64,000 bases of DNA, taken from NCBI GenBank assembly GCA_038380795.1, contig CM076274.1, positions 16,648,027 through 16,712,026 on the forward strand, read 5' to 3'. Origin of the DNA: Pyrocephalus nanus (taxonomy: Eukaryota; Chordata; Aves; Passeriformes; Tyrannidae). The translations under genes and the position numbers were made by a program. The first letter of the stretch is position 1, and each line of letters begins with the position of its first letter. The notes beneath the pieces were generated by a model, which worked only from the letters and a program-made list of their open reading frames with translations, was not told where the DNA came from and did not search any database. Of this stretch, positions 13,789-26,926 are shown in pieces.

Positions 13789-16244
13789 TCCATGAACGTT
13801 TTTGTCATCACTGCTGCTGTCATCCTTCAGTTAGACCCTGCTCTGAGCTCCCTCTGTGAGGGAATCTCTCCCAATCAACCCCCCCCTTTCGAGTCTATCA
13901 CAACCTGAGGGAGATTTTTCTCTCACCATGTAAGAAATTAAATTTGGCAGTGTATATCCTCATACCTCCCCCAATTTTTCACAGCTATACTGACTGCTCA
14001 TTTATTAGATCCTTTGACTTGGAGACTTTCACTGTGATTTTACTTATCTCTTGACACTGAACAGATAAACTTTCATTTGCTTTTGGTGGGTGGAGGGGAA
14101 TGAAATGGGGTTGCTTTTATTGGCTATAAATGTATCTCTCTGGTACTAATCAATAAACTTAAAGTTAAGTTTGCAGCACTCAGTAATACATAGTTTAACA
14201 AGTGACAAAAGAAATGCAGAGAAGTGACGTTATTTCTGAAGTTGAAGGTAAAATGACAAGATATGTGTCTCTTTGGACTATCTGTTCCAAGCTACTGGCA
14301 TGTCTCTTATCAATGAGTGAAAGAAATACTCAGATACTCAAAAACAAACAACATATATGCTAAGTCAAGTCAAAGACTTTTCAAGTGAACTATTTAAAGT
14401 GACCTAATGAGGGGGTAAAAAAAAAAAAATCTGCAGTGTGTGTTGATGGGATACAACTTTCAGTCCTGAAAGACATGGAAAGATTATAATAATTGAACTG
14501 TTTTCTGCTTTTTAAGTCAATTCATGCACACGGTTTGCAGTAGATAACTGATTGACTTTGTCTCAGTGTGTTGCTTGCTACCCTGGATCACGAGTTTAGG
14601 AATCCTAACAGAAATAACTGTCACTCCAAAACAACCTCCCTGCAGATGAAACAAGAGGATAAAGAATGTCAAAGAAAAAGGGGAAAGCTTCTAAACAGCT
14701 GAGCTGCAGCTCTTTCACAGTTCAAGATGAAATTCCTAACTACAGAATGACCAAGCTGAAGCCTAGAGGGAAAAAAACCCAAAATTTGCAAAAGAGGATG
14801 CAGAGTGAAGGTGTGGCACCCACCCTACTTGTTATTATAGCAATGACAAGGCTTTTGTGATTTTCTCTCATCAAATATACATTTGAAAACTAAAAGCATT
14901 TTTTACATGTTTTATAAATGGAGGAGATGGCGGTGTGTTACTCTGACAGTTCAAGAGAGCTCCAAAACTGTCCTCAATATCCAAATAATTCTGCATGCAA
15001 AGAAGAAAATCCCAAGAGCAGGTTCGTGCATGGATGAAGGCCACTGGAGCATACAGGAACTGCAAATGGGTGGCCATTAATCATTGCAGCTAGCTCAAAA
15101 TTTCCTTGGAGCCCATGAATTTCACCTGTATCTCTGTAAAGGATAGGGAAACCTTCCTTTCTTACACCATATTAAAAGTTTGTGCTGGAATAAAGCTGAA
15201 GAGAAAATGAACTGTAGATCCTTAAGTGCAATATAGTGCATAATAAACTGAGTCCAGTGGAGTTTTCATTAGGCTGGATGAAATAGAGATTGATACCATT
15301 ATTTTTTCTTGCAGCATCATCAACAGAACACAGCCTAAAATGCTCTTCTGACATCACAAAAAGACTCCAAAGGATTTATGCTGGGTGCACGAAATGCTAA
15401 GACAGGCAAGTGCTGTGGTGCAAACTAAGGGAGAGATTTCTGCAATACATGAGTTCAGTTCTGAGAGTTGCCTCTCACAGGCTAAAACATGCAGTACCAG
15501 CACAGTAAAGGTGCAGGGAAGGCTGGGGATACTCATTATTATGAGATCTTGAAAACTGATTACCAGAGTGAGACATTTTTCCGTATCAATTTTTTATTTT
15601 TTGGCCATAAATGACACTTTACCCAGCAGATTCCCAACAGCTCTGAGAGCATAACAGGATGACAAAATTAAATACCAAAGAAAGACCAGGAAGCAGAAGA
15701 AATCTCAAAGGGAAAAATACTACTCTAACATAGTTGTTTTCTTCTTTCATTAAAACAGCCATGAAAAGTATCATTGCAGTTGCAGAAAAGACTTGCACTG
15801 GTAAATAAGAAGAAACAGGTACCCAGTTATATCCAGAGCTTATAATGTGACTGTAAAGCATAACTCTCATTAGAAACCAAAGATTCTGTGCAGTCAAATT
15901 TGGGTCATGAGTCCCCCAGGAACAAAGAACAGCTCTCTAATTTGATCCCAGAGTAACCTGCTGGTGTACCACCATTCCTTCAGAGAGCAAAAAGTCTAAT
16001 TTGTTCACTTCTGAAAGAGGCAGAGGAACCTAAACATGCAGTGTTTGTTTAGTTGGGCAGCAAACAAAATAAAAGCAACTTTGTTTTTCTGACACTAATC
16101 TCAGATTTCTACTTATGATCAAACCAAATGCTTTTTTTAAAGAGGGAATTTGATGAAGCTCATTCCTCTCCTATTTCAGGCCATATTAGTATCACTCGGA
16201 CATAATGCAATGCTAAGAGCACCCTTGGTCTGCAAAATATCCCT

Positions 16245-16354
16245 GCTTTGTTGGGTTCTGGGCTGTGGTCTGGTTTTGTTTGGGTATTTTGTTGGTTGGA
16301 TTGCTTTTGTGGGGGTTTCTGTGTGTATGGGGGTTTTTGTTTCTTTTTTTTTTT
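16245..16354. repeat. G/T-rich strand-asymmetric tract ending in T11
   Basis: About 110 bp made almost wholly of G and T on the plus strand, with very few A. It holds G-runs of three to five bases separated by T-rich spacers and ends in T11 (16344-16354). There is no regular period, so it is low complexity and not a microsatellite. The G-runs could form a long-looped G-quadruplex on the plus strand; this is inference. Confidence 0.75.
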
Positions 16355-17900
16355 CTCCTTCTTTTAGCAAGGAAACCAAGTGTATAGAAGATAAAACCCT
16401 AAATTATGATGAATGATGACGTTGGTTTATTAACAGGTCTATTTTCAGCACATTTAGGTTTTAATATAAATAGCACTGTTTTGAACTGCAGGACAAAGTA
16501 TTAACAAATGAACTCCTGATTATTAGTTATATTTCAGGTGCTGTTCAGAAGGCATTTGCTCACTTCTTTTCATATTGTTTACGACATGACTCCGTTTCTG
16601 AGGTTCAGACTCATTTTCTAGACTAAGCAGTTTACAATCCTTTCCTCACCGTGAGGGACTGGGAAGTATAATGGGAAACACAGTTTTGGCTTCTATTATT
16701 CATGCTTATTTGTCTTACATTAATATCCAAGATAAATATCAAGATTTAGAAAGCCACTATCCTAAGGATTACACAGAAGCTGCACAGAAAGAAATCCATC
16801 CCCAAAGTGGAATTTACAGTCTAAATTAATTTGTATCTGCTTAACCTTTGCAGTATCACTACCATCTTTCAGGCATGAAGAACAATCAGCAAGACCCACA
16901 TTAATCTGTTAAATACCTTTTGAAGAAATTGCCATCTTTCCTACACCTGTCTGGGACACGGTGGGATTACAAAGAATGAATTTAAAAGCATCAGCACTTT
17001 CTTCTCTGTTTCATATTTTAAAGAGTCACTCAGGCCAGGTAATCTCCTCTTTTGTTCGATGGACATGAGAGCAAAGTACTTTTGTACATCAAAATAGCTT
17101 ATTCTTGCTTTCAAGATGTATTTAAATCACCAAGTATCTACCATCTAAGCCATAATCCCTCATTTAGTCTTCTGGGAAAAAAAAAAAAAAAGCTTTATTC
17201 TTAGCAAATAGATACATATATTTCACCTGCTTTTCTCTGTGAAAATGTAAGTCTGCTATTAGCTCACACAAACAAACACAGGTCAGAAAAGCTCCTATTT
17301 TATCATCAGAAGAAAATTATCATTTGTGGCTAAGTGTTCCTGGAGAGCTCAAATTCTCATAATACAGATCCATTCTGCCTCCAGAAAAATGATGTGAGGT
17401 CATATCCCTTCACTGGTTCACAGCCTACTTGTTTTTCCATCTCTGCTGGACTAGGGAAAATGCTGCCCAATTCAGAGCACAGCTCAGGAGATCATGAGCC
17501 AGATACTGGTGCTCCAGTGCCTTAAGGTTACCACGAAGTAAGGCAGTATCCAAATTACTGTGTTTAATTATCACTCAGGGACATGGTATTCATAAATTTG
17601 TCTAATCCTTCTAACCACTTAAAATTGTGGGCTCCAGCTTTATTTATGCTGTGTCAAAGCTCTCTATTTCATTTGTCTGAAACCTCCTGCTAACCGTGTC
17701 ATTGCTAGCAAGTTGTGCAAAATTCAGAGCATGAGCTGGGCATTTGTACTGCAGTGAAACTGGGTTGTCCTGCTTCTTCTGCATCCATCTTCTAATCAAT
17801 TCCAGCATTCTGGCAGCAATGAGCTCAGTCCTCAGCTGACCTACAAACACACTGTAGGACCTGGGCTGATACATGAACAAAACTTTGTTGGGATGGATAC

Positions 17901-17921
17901 ATCGGTGTCATCGGAACCGAT
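17901..17921. repeat. Short inverted repeat in a CpG cluster
   Basis: The arms 'atcggt' (17901-17906) and 'accgat' (17916-17921) are exact reverse complements separated by nine bases. The arms, the loop and the next few bases together carry four CpG dinucleotides, in a region where CpG is otherwise rare. The hairpin is short and could be chance; the CpG density is the more unusual part. Confidence 0.7.
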
Positions 17922-20900
17922 CGAGAAGAGTCTTTACCCACCATAGAAGAATGGGGGGTCACTTGTAAACCATGAATTAGATCAGAGCTTTGATTTAAAA
18001 CAAAACCTCCTTATTACTCTGAATATTTTATTTATATGGTAACCCACAGTGATCTCTGAGATTGGACAGCTGGTCTAGTTGGTCTAGTCTTGTATGACTG
18101 CTATTGCACAGCTCTTCTCATTATATCTTGTGCCCTGGTTCCACAAAATAACGTGCATGGTCACTTATCTAGATCATTCCACATCCAAAAAGAATATAAG
18201 TTTGCTTTCTAAAGAGTATTCTGTGCCTGAATTACTGCTTGTATATACTAAAGCTTATCATCCTTTCAGAAACTTCTCCCCCCCTGTATTTTTCATACAA
18301 GGTTTCAGAACTAGTTTGGAATGATTGCACATGAGCTGCCATTAAGTTCACAGTATGAAAATAAAGCAATTTTTTTCTTTGATTGATGGCCACAGTGCTT
18401 TCCCAAGATGTGACTAATGCAGCTAAAGAGCAGTGGGGGGAGGTCATTAAGGTTTGTATTGATTTCCTCTGAATTCTGGATAATATATCAACAATCTTTG
18501 CTACTTCCACTTGAAATTTTTAATTTAAATAACCGGAACTAAACAGTCAGTCATTTACTTCCCTTAGAGCTGAGCCCATTTCACATTGATATTTCAGATA
18601 GAACTGAAACCATAAAGCTGCTTTGTGTTACTCATGCTATTAATAACATTAAGACTGTCATGTTACAGTACACATAAACCAGCAAAAGATGCACTGCAGG
18701 GAGGGTTTTTGAGCTGCCTGACAGCTTTGGGCACCACAATACAAGAAGGATATGAAGGTATTTGAAAGCTCTCCTTTGGCTGAAAGGTCTAGAAGAAAAG
18801 CCATATGTGAATTATAACATTTACACAAGTTTTATGAAAGATGAATTTCTCTGTGCTGAGTACTGAACTTTCTTTTGGAAGTTACAAATTCCACATGAAG
18901 ACAAAAAAAAATATTCAGTATTATACCCATTCATAAGTGTCTCCAGAACATAAAAGTTCTAAAACTAAGTGCTACTTCCTTCTCTGTGTCATTTTTGAAG
19001 GGGATATATTTTCATTCTCTCTTTTTGTATAGCAGGGGCAACATATCTCTTGAAATAATGACATAAAACAAATTTATTTGTTACTCAGACTGATTGTCTG
19101 AGGATGTGCATATGTTCTTGACACTGATTTTGGTGTGACAATCTGCCATTTGCAAGATATCACGTTCAATCACACATAATGCTCATGCTTAAGGATAGGT
19201 GCTCTTATCAACCTCAAAGCACTTAAAAATTATAGCTGTTTTCTTTATTATTTCATTCAAATCACCTTGAAAAGGCTGCTGAAGGATGTCCTACAGCAAA
19301 ACAACCTTTGAGGCACTGATGGTTTCTTTCCTATAACACTCTCCTCCCATGATTTGCACTGAATGCATCCTAACAACACTCCTGACTTTCTTGTGTCCTT
19401 CCTAGTAAGTCAATTACTAATTAATCAAATACTGATTTTAATTGGAAGCATTTTCTCATTAATTTGAAAGATGACTGAAAGAGATTTAACTCAAGCACCA
19501 ACTTTTGTTCTTCCAAATAAAACCATGTGGCAAAATTGTTTCAAAAAAAAAGTATCACAACAAGCTCTCAGATCTACTAATGTAGAAAAAAAAAAAATCA
19601 AAACAACTCTGAAAAGCATCATTTTTTTAATACTTCACCAAATCAACAAAAAAGCAATAAAACTGCAACTTCCAGAGCATGCAAAGATAAGAACTGCTCG
19701 CCAACTTTAATTCACTGCGTTTCGCTGGATTTCTCACAGGTCTAACACAAGCATTTGATCACTGACAACATTTGCAAACATGCAAAGTGCAGAACAACCT
19801 CAGGGTTACTACACTGTGCTGCTAGAGCTGAGCATTCAAAACCAAAAAAACCAACCTGCACTGTGAAGTGGCTTAGTCTGACACTCGTGGAATGTCTTGT
19901 CTTTGTTTTATTTTTAAGCACAAGTTTAAGAAAATTTGCTGTCCAGAACTCTAATCCAGGCAAGGGCTCTGACCAGCACAGAGCTGGAGTTGATTGTTAT
20001 TGCACACCAAGCACTGGCAGTGAAAAAGGACAATTCCCCCCTCCCTGCAAAGAACAGGCACTACAAACAATCTGCAGGGAATGAAATTTCAGGTTTCCTC
20101 AGAACAAACAATCAAAAATCCCAGCAGCAAGTTCATTAAACTTCTGAAAATACTGAACCAGGTCATATGGGCCAAAAGGTAAGAGCCATACTTATTATTA
20201 AAATCATTCAAGCAATTATTAAAATCAGACCAATTACCTTAGATACTAAACTAATAGGTTAAGAATCTGCCTCAAATTTGAGTGCAGCGGGATGGACCAG
20301 ACTTCACCACTGACCTGTTTTTTTGCCAAATATTTACAGATAAAGACCAATTAAATGAATATTTGAAAGGACTCAATTTTTTTAAGGAATATAGGAATGT
20401 TCCATTCAAAGAACCCAACTCCCATCAACCAAAAGCTATACACCAGAAAACTGCCCAAGCAGTTAGAATTTAATTTTCCTTTCCTATAAATATCAGTATC
20501 CTCAGTGCTCACTAAACCATTAAAAAAAAAAAAAAAAGGTAAAAACCAACAAACCCACAGGTGTTAGAATTTTCTTTTCCTTTCAGAAGTCATGATAGAA
20601 CAAAATAGATTAATTAACATTCATATTTTGCTTAACTAAAGTGATAATGGACCATCTAGCTTGTCAATCTGGTGTGTAACATTTTTCAGCTGACTACCCC
20701 AAACTAATTTATGCTGAGAGTGGAGCTCAATGCACCTCATCATTATAGTCTGTGCCTTGCAATTCAAAGATAAATACACACATTTTTAAACCTGAGTAGG
20801 ATGAATCTGGAATAAGCCTTCTGAAATTAATTGGGGTTACTGCAGTCTTACTCTGATGTCACTCAGATCTCTGTGTGGTCTAGAATAAATACAGAATATT

Positions 20901-23571
20901 TGCACAATGGTAAATGGATTCTACTGCAGGAAGAGATTCAGGTATTTGTGAACAGCACGGAAGTTCATCACCTGAGGAAGGGATTAGGCAATGACCACCT
21001 AAGAACTGAGGACATTATTAGGCCTTGTGAATATATTCAATTGTCCCCACTGAGGGGTGACTGCTGCCTGAATGTTGGTCTCATTATCCTCCAGAATAAT
21101 AAGGCTGACTTTGAATCAGCATCTCAGTCCTCCTACAAAAGTCATAACCCGAAGTTCTAGACCTTGAAGTTATGAAAGCAAAATACTCAGTTTTCCCAGT
21201 CTTACACATTGACCCACAGGGGGCTCCATTCTTTACTTTTACAGCACCATCAAATGCACAGAATTAAAATTACTTTAGCAGATCTTACCTATACTTCAGG
21301 CTACATCTGAAAACACTTGAGCTATTTCATTGAAAAAATACCAAAACAGTAATTCAGTATGAATCAAAAGAAACCAGAACGGTTGGTTAAGAATGCAGAA
21401 GGTAAGATAATACTACAGTAAATCTGTGTAAATCTTAGAGTGTTTCTCTCTTCCTGTTATATTTAGTGGACTACTACATAAAATTCAATAAATAGCCCTG
21501 GCAGAAGGAGTCTCTCCTGATATTTAGGGAATTTCACCTGTATGACTTTAGATAGTGTCTGCTCAGCAATATGTGTGATGTATCAGAGGACATAAATAAC
21601 AAGCAATTGGGACCAGTACAAGTTCCACTGATGCAGATTCTTTCCTTTCATGTGGTTGACAACTTTAATAAAAAAGATTAAATCCCAAAGAGAGTTTAAC
21701 TTTATCATTCAATATAACTGACACTGCAGGAAGTGCAATATGCAGTTAGAAAGAAAATTAACTGTGTTCTATATGGCATATCCATCACACACGAGCAGTG
21801 TAGAAACTCCAGATAATCAAAACTGCTTTTTTCATTTAGCTAAAAATAAATATTGGAAACAGAAGGTAATCAACCATCCAGTGAAAAAGATAAAATATGT
21901 TCTTTCCATCTTAAATCATACTGACATCCATCTAACTATCAAGATGCTCATGAGCAAATCTCCCCTCTGAGGAATGATATGATAGATTCAATACACTACC
22001 AGAAGGAAACTTTTGCATACCGAAATGTATCAATTATTGCGCCTCAGTTTCCAGTCTAACTGCTACAACTTCTGGCATCCACTTTCCCATACAGAAAAAA
22101 CAGGAAAATATACTTTTTCAGTCATTTAATACCGAACTAATATACTGAAATTAATTGCTTGCACGTAACGAGAAACTAACTGGAAATAACACACATTTCA
22201 AAAGCCCCAACAATTACAACCTGGAGACAGCACCACTGTGCCTTGCAGAAAATTGATGGTTCATTGGACAGAAGATTCATTGATTAAATAAATGTTTGAT
22301 GTATAAATGAAGAGTTCACCACAACATCTGATAAAAACCTCATAAGACTTTCAAGTGAACTTTGAATTCTGGGTTACCCTGGTTACAGCTGCTGGTGAAT
22401 TCCAAAAGCAGTTGGAATTAGCCTGAATCATTCATTGCATGTCTTAGCCAGCATGGGAAAAAATAAAGCTTGACAACGAATTATCACCTGGGAAGCCAAT
22501 TTTGATCTGAACTGCTGTTTCATTAAATGTAAACAATTTTTTAATTAGGTTTTTTTCAATGACTTCAGTTAGTCCTATTATTGATAGCACCCCAATTGTT
22601 ATTTGCAAATAAGGGAAGGCTTTGTTAAATAAGTTATAGAAGACTTTATAATTAATTTTGGTGTGATCTACTCTTCTTGATAAATCCTTTGGGAAATTAA
22701 GTCAGCTAGATGCTACCACAATTATTTGTATTAAACTCTCTCTAATCTCTACAGATAATAAAATATATGGACTAGGAAGATTTCACAAAGTTGGATTTCA
22801 ACTTTTTTTTATCTTAATACATAGTTGAGGGACTTAGAAGAGAGCTGTATGTAAAATTTCCTACTGAATTCCCAGGTCATCACATATCTGTCTAAATTTT
22901 TGTCCTTAAATATCCATATTGTTGTTTCCTTTGACGGATTGAACATATCTGTCAAAATTATCTCCTGTCACAAGTAACCTGTTCTGTAACTGCAGTGGAA
23001 TAATACTGTGGATTTGCCTCTTGCAAATTCTAACAAAATTGTAGTATCAGGAGATGAAAAAAATATTGACAAATCGAATTTAAACCTCCAGAATGCGGTA
23101 GATTTTGAACATTTATAAAGGTAACTTCACAATCACGAAAGCTCTGTGATTACAACTGTCATCTTAAAAAAAAAAAGAGTAATTTTATAGTCACTAAACA
23201 AAACACTATCAAACTTAGGTTCTGATACAGTTTTCAATTACCTTTCCACAAAAATATCAAGAGAATTGTTTGGACACCAATTCTAATTACAAAGGCAGCA
23301 TTTCAGGCTGTTGATAACAAACAGTTCCACCTCACAAATGGAATTCAGATGAAGCTGTAAAGCTCATCTCTCAATATCACAAACACTTCCTAAAAAAAAG
23401 TATTAAAATGACTCACTTCTCTAATTTATGTTAACAGTTACAGTAAATGCAAATTAAAATCATAGAATGCTTTTGACAGACCAACTGTTATTCCACAAAG
23501 CAGAATAGAAATAAATCTACTCATAGCAGACTTTGAGGGGGGGAAAAAAAGGACTGTGAAAATGCTGTTAG

Positions 23572-23622
23572 TAATACACACTAAGGGAACTGAACATTAA
23601 TACACACTAAGGGACTGAACAT
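23572..23622. repeat. Two-copy tandem duplication, 26-bp unit
   Basis: Copy one runs 23572-23597 and copy two 23598-23622. They are identical except that copy two lacks one A in the middle. Such near-perfect adjacent copies point to a fairly recent replication-slippage or repair duplication. Confidence 0.93.
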
Positions 23623-25135
23623 TAACAGGGATAAATGAAAAAGCTCCATTGACTGCCATGCTAATACAGTAATTTCTGCCATTTCAGAATCTAGTACACA
23701 CAGCAAAGATTATCTGTATTTGGAAATATGCTAAATATTTATCCAGATAATCAATGTCTTTTTTTTCTAGAGCTGACTCATCTGCATTGATACACCTCCC
23801 TGTGGTAAGGGAGAGGTCCTGCCAGAAAGACTTAATGCTGAAGAAAAAAAGATTAAGTGAGACATTTAAACAGACTAGAAGAATTGCAGAGGGATTTACT
23901 TAATGTCAGCCCTCAGTGTGCCCTGAGCTCAAGCCACTCTGAGGATCAAGCTCTCTCAGCTTCACCAGCTATTTTGGCCATTACTCATAAGCTACGATTA
24001 TAAACAACCCTCCTTGGCAAAGAGGCAAAAAATGAAACCTAACACAGTGTTCTTTCTATGTGGGAGCCCCAGAGTGAAAGCAATCTGAAGATCAATCACT
24101 GACAATTCTAGCTCCTACTAAAAGTCAGCAATTTTATGAATAGCAACATTTTCTCAGCCAAGACCTAACAAGGCAACCAACTCTTATCACGCAGTCTTGC
24201 AAACATCTGTTATCAATAATAATTTCCTCTACTGTTCTTATCATTCCCCAAGAAGAAAAGAAACAACTATGGGTTTACTTGCAATTGAGGCCAGATTTGG
24301 ATACATTTGAATTTTCTTCTAGTTGTCAATAGCTCATTAAATGTAACTGCTTCAGAACCAAGACATGGAAACAAAATATGTAAATTAAGCATTTTAATAT
24401 TTGTGTGAAAAAGTTTTGGAGTTTTCTCAACACCAGATTGACAGCAAAGATGAATGATTATCAGTCCAGTTTTTGAAAAGGACATGAGAGGTTTAACACT
24501 CATCTGTCAGAACAATGCTGACGTTCCTCGAGAGTTTTATGAGAACCCAGGATTCCTAATTTACTGAGCTTCTCACTTGTGCCTATAAGTGTGTGGTTCC
24601 TTTTAAAGGCCATTTGATGAGGTTTTCTTGTGCTTCTTCAAGTCCATATTTCCCATTCTTCTAGATATCCCACAAAGGGCTAAGTTGGATGAATTTATTC
24701 AACACTTTTGCTACTGAAGGAGAGCAAATATGAACTCAGTGTAAGATTCTGAGTTAGGGAAACTAAGGTAAAATGACCTAAGTTTGTACAACAGCTGCTG
24801 GGAGAGGTCTCTGAGAGGGCACATCTTGGGTCTCTGTTTCCAACTTCAGGAATTATCACATGTTTTAATAACCAACTGTCCAACAAGTCCTTATAATAAC
24901 ATACAGCTGCTTCTCACACAAAGTCTTCCATCTCAACAATCCTTTTCTCCTGCTGCTCAGTCTTCTCTTTGTAGATATTTCTAGACTGTAGTTGTCCATT
25001 TTACTCTCCATTTCTCTCGATCATTTAGTACCTCCTGACTTCACTATATTTACACAAAGACTCTTCTTTTTCCCCTCTATTCTGGCAATTAGTGTTTGGA
25101 ACCACCTCTTAAGGATTAACTTCCCAGTTTTATGC

Positions 25136-25160
25136 CAAACAAACAAACAAACAAGCAAAC
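25136..25160. repeat. (CAAA)n tetranucleotide microsatellite
   Basis: Six CAAA-type units in a row, the fifth changed to CAAG. The array is short and imperfect. Confidence 0.9.
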
Positions 25161-25521
25161 AGGAACAGAGAGTCAGCAGAGCAGCCTGTACTTTCTAAAG
25201 GTAATCTAATTACTCAATAACCTAAAGGTAGTAGCCAAGCACCATCCACCAAATACAAAACTCATTTTAAAGTGGGAAATCAGTGAATAGACCCAACCAG
25301 TAAACTCTTAAAAGTGTGACAAACACTTGCACCTTGTATGCACTTCACAAGGCAGAGGAGCCCCTGCAAAGCACTTCATGCTCAGCAAGTGTTGTGAGAC
25401 ATTATCTTCTTCCCCAGCAAATGGAATTTGGAAACAGCTGATGGACATATCAGCAAGCAGCAGAAACAAAGTTGCTCCATGAGGGTAGACAGGCCAGTGT
25501 GGCAAGAACAGCAATCTTACC

Positions 25522-25945
25522 TGTCAGGGTTCGCTGCCAAAGTATCCAAGCAGGGCTAGGCTGTGGACAGTAACATGGTCAAGTGGCCATCCAGTGATCA
25601 TCAGACAAGAACAGACAACAAACCAAGTCCAAGGTAAATTCTGGAATCCCATTTGGCAAGCTGGGACAGCAGGAGACAGGCCCAGCTACTACACAGCTCA
25701 GGAAAGGAGCAGGAACTGCGACCACACCTCTTGAAGAGGGAGAAAAGCAGAGGGTGTGTGGGTGGGGATCCAAGGGGAGGCTGCTCCAGCAATCAAAGCT
25801 TGTTGGTGCACTCAGGGCACTGGGAAAATGCTCTCCAGCTGAGAACATTGCCTATGAACCATTAGGATGGGGAGAGGATGGCTCTTGCCTTAGAAAACGC
25901 GCCCGTTTCGTGCACACACACTGTGGTCCCACAGAGATTCCATGA
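25522..25945. other. GC-rich block, possibly a decayed mobile element
   Basis: About 430 bp is clearly richer in G and C than the AT-rich sequence on either side, with a fairly sharp left edge at a TGTCAGGG word. It has many TG/CA dinucleotides, as expected of methylated CpG that has decayed, and a small surviving CpG group ('cgcgcccgtttcg') near 25899-25911. It has overlapping open frames on both strands (25579-25848 and 25601-25792 minus; 25653-25865 and 25754-25945 plus), a usual by-product of GC-rich sequence. I cannot assign it to a repeat family, see no target-site duplication, and see no terminal repeats. It may be an old LTR or a regulatory element. Confidence 0.5.
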
Positions 25946-26902
25946 GTGGCTCCTCAGGTCTCTTTACACCCCCTAAAAAATGTACCAGCGAGCACCAGGA
26001 GCTGCCAGCACCTTCTTAAACATGCCTGCTTTCAGGCAGGGGGCTAAAAAGTGTCACTGTTGATCTTGACTGCATAATCCCTCCACATCTTTACATTGTT
26101 AGCAAACCTGCCTGATTCTTTAACACAGTAAATTTCTTTTAAACTAATGGCTTAGGATGGACGCTCTTCCTAGACAAATAACTTATACATACAAAATTAT
26201 GTTTTGGCAACAGTTCAACTTTCTTTTCCTCGTTCAAAACACTCTTTGCCTGGTACCTTATTGAAATAACCTAACCTATTACTTCTGTGGAGCTAAAACA
26301 GATTTTATAGCAGCTGAAAATCTGCCTGTAGTCTGCATTTTAGCTCCTAAAACAATTCAAATATAATGCTGTACTGGAGGTTTTTCATTTAGAGACAGAA
26401 CATCTTTAAAGGAAAATAAAAGCTGCCAAAAATAAAGATCCTAACCAATACAATCTGGCTTGATAAATGTAGGCATGGAAAGAAATTTTCTAATATTCTG
26501 CACCGCATCTAAGTGAACTTGGAGATAGAAGTAAAAGATTACTTTCCGTCTGTAGGTTTAATCTGAATCTCATTCTGTCCCTCAATGAAAAAGAAAGGCC
26601 AAGAGAAATAGCAGAAGTGGGGGGCCTGAACATATAATTTTGGTGGAGGAATATAATAATTTTCATCAGAAATATATCTATAGTAAAGTGAAAGTTTTTG
26701 GAAGTTATTAGTTCTGCCTGTGATGCAATCTTGATAGTGTATGTTTAATGTTTTCTATTTTCTTGGCAAGCGTTAAAAGTTATTAGATGAAAGCAAAAGG
26801 AAATCACACAACACTGTAGAGTATATTTTGAATCAATTTTTCAAAGTAAAAAGCATTCAAAACTGTAATTTAGTCCTGAGCCTTTATAATTTCCTAAAAA
26901 AA

Positions 26903-26926
26903 AAAAAATCATTAATATGATTTTTT
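26903..26926. repeat. Perfect inverted repeat, 10-bp arms, 4-base loop
   Basis: The arm 'aaaaaatcat' (26903-26912) and the arm 'atgatttttt' (26917-26926) are exact reverse complements around the loop 'taat'. Because the arms end in A- and T-runs, such structures arise easily in AT-rich DNA. It is too short and AT-rich to be a microRNA precursor. Confidence 0.9.

Larger units (their letters stand above)
8142..16244. other. Unique AT-rich non-coding sequence with A-runs
   Basis: No supported gene. Homopolymer A-runs lie at 8240-8253, 8312-8327, 11054-11064, 13396-13410, 13772-13788 and 14417-14429. Between the first two is an A/C-rich low-complexity patch (8254-8280). Open frames reach only 112 codons (12813-13151 plus) and resemble nothing I recognise. 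The 13571-13795 frame is slightly more protein-like than the rest and is listed as a finding. No tRNA or small-RNA structure was seen. Confidence 0.7.
16355..25521. other. Unique AT-rich non-coding sequence
   Basis: No supported gene. A-runs of 11 or more lie at 17177-17191, 19586-19597, 20522-20537 and 23166-23176. A 9-bp direct repeat 'tggtctagt' occurs twice at 18071-18088, and a tetranucleotide CAAA patch lies at 25136-25160. Open frames reach 109 codons (19755-20084 and 20831-21160, both plus) with no recognisable domain. The part from 22400 to 22735 is rich in TAATTA- and forkhead-type words and is noted as a possible conserved element. Confidence 0.7.

Noticed and set aside
22040..22060. 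MIR-like 'cctcagtttcc' word
   Set aside because: No neighbouring MIR words on either side; a single 11-bp match is expected by chance.
23460..23500. CR1-end-like word 'catagaatg'
   Set aside because: The following sequence does not continue into the CR1 consensus beyond about nine bases.
25579..25945. Overlapping frames on both strands in the GC-rich block
   Set aside because: Stop codons are AT-rich, so GC-rich DNA gives open frames on both strands; none has recognisable content.
26903..26926. Hairpin as a possible microRNA precursor
   Set aside because: The stem is 10 bp and almost all A/T, far shorter than the roughly 30-bp stem of a microRNA precursor.
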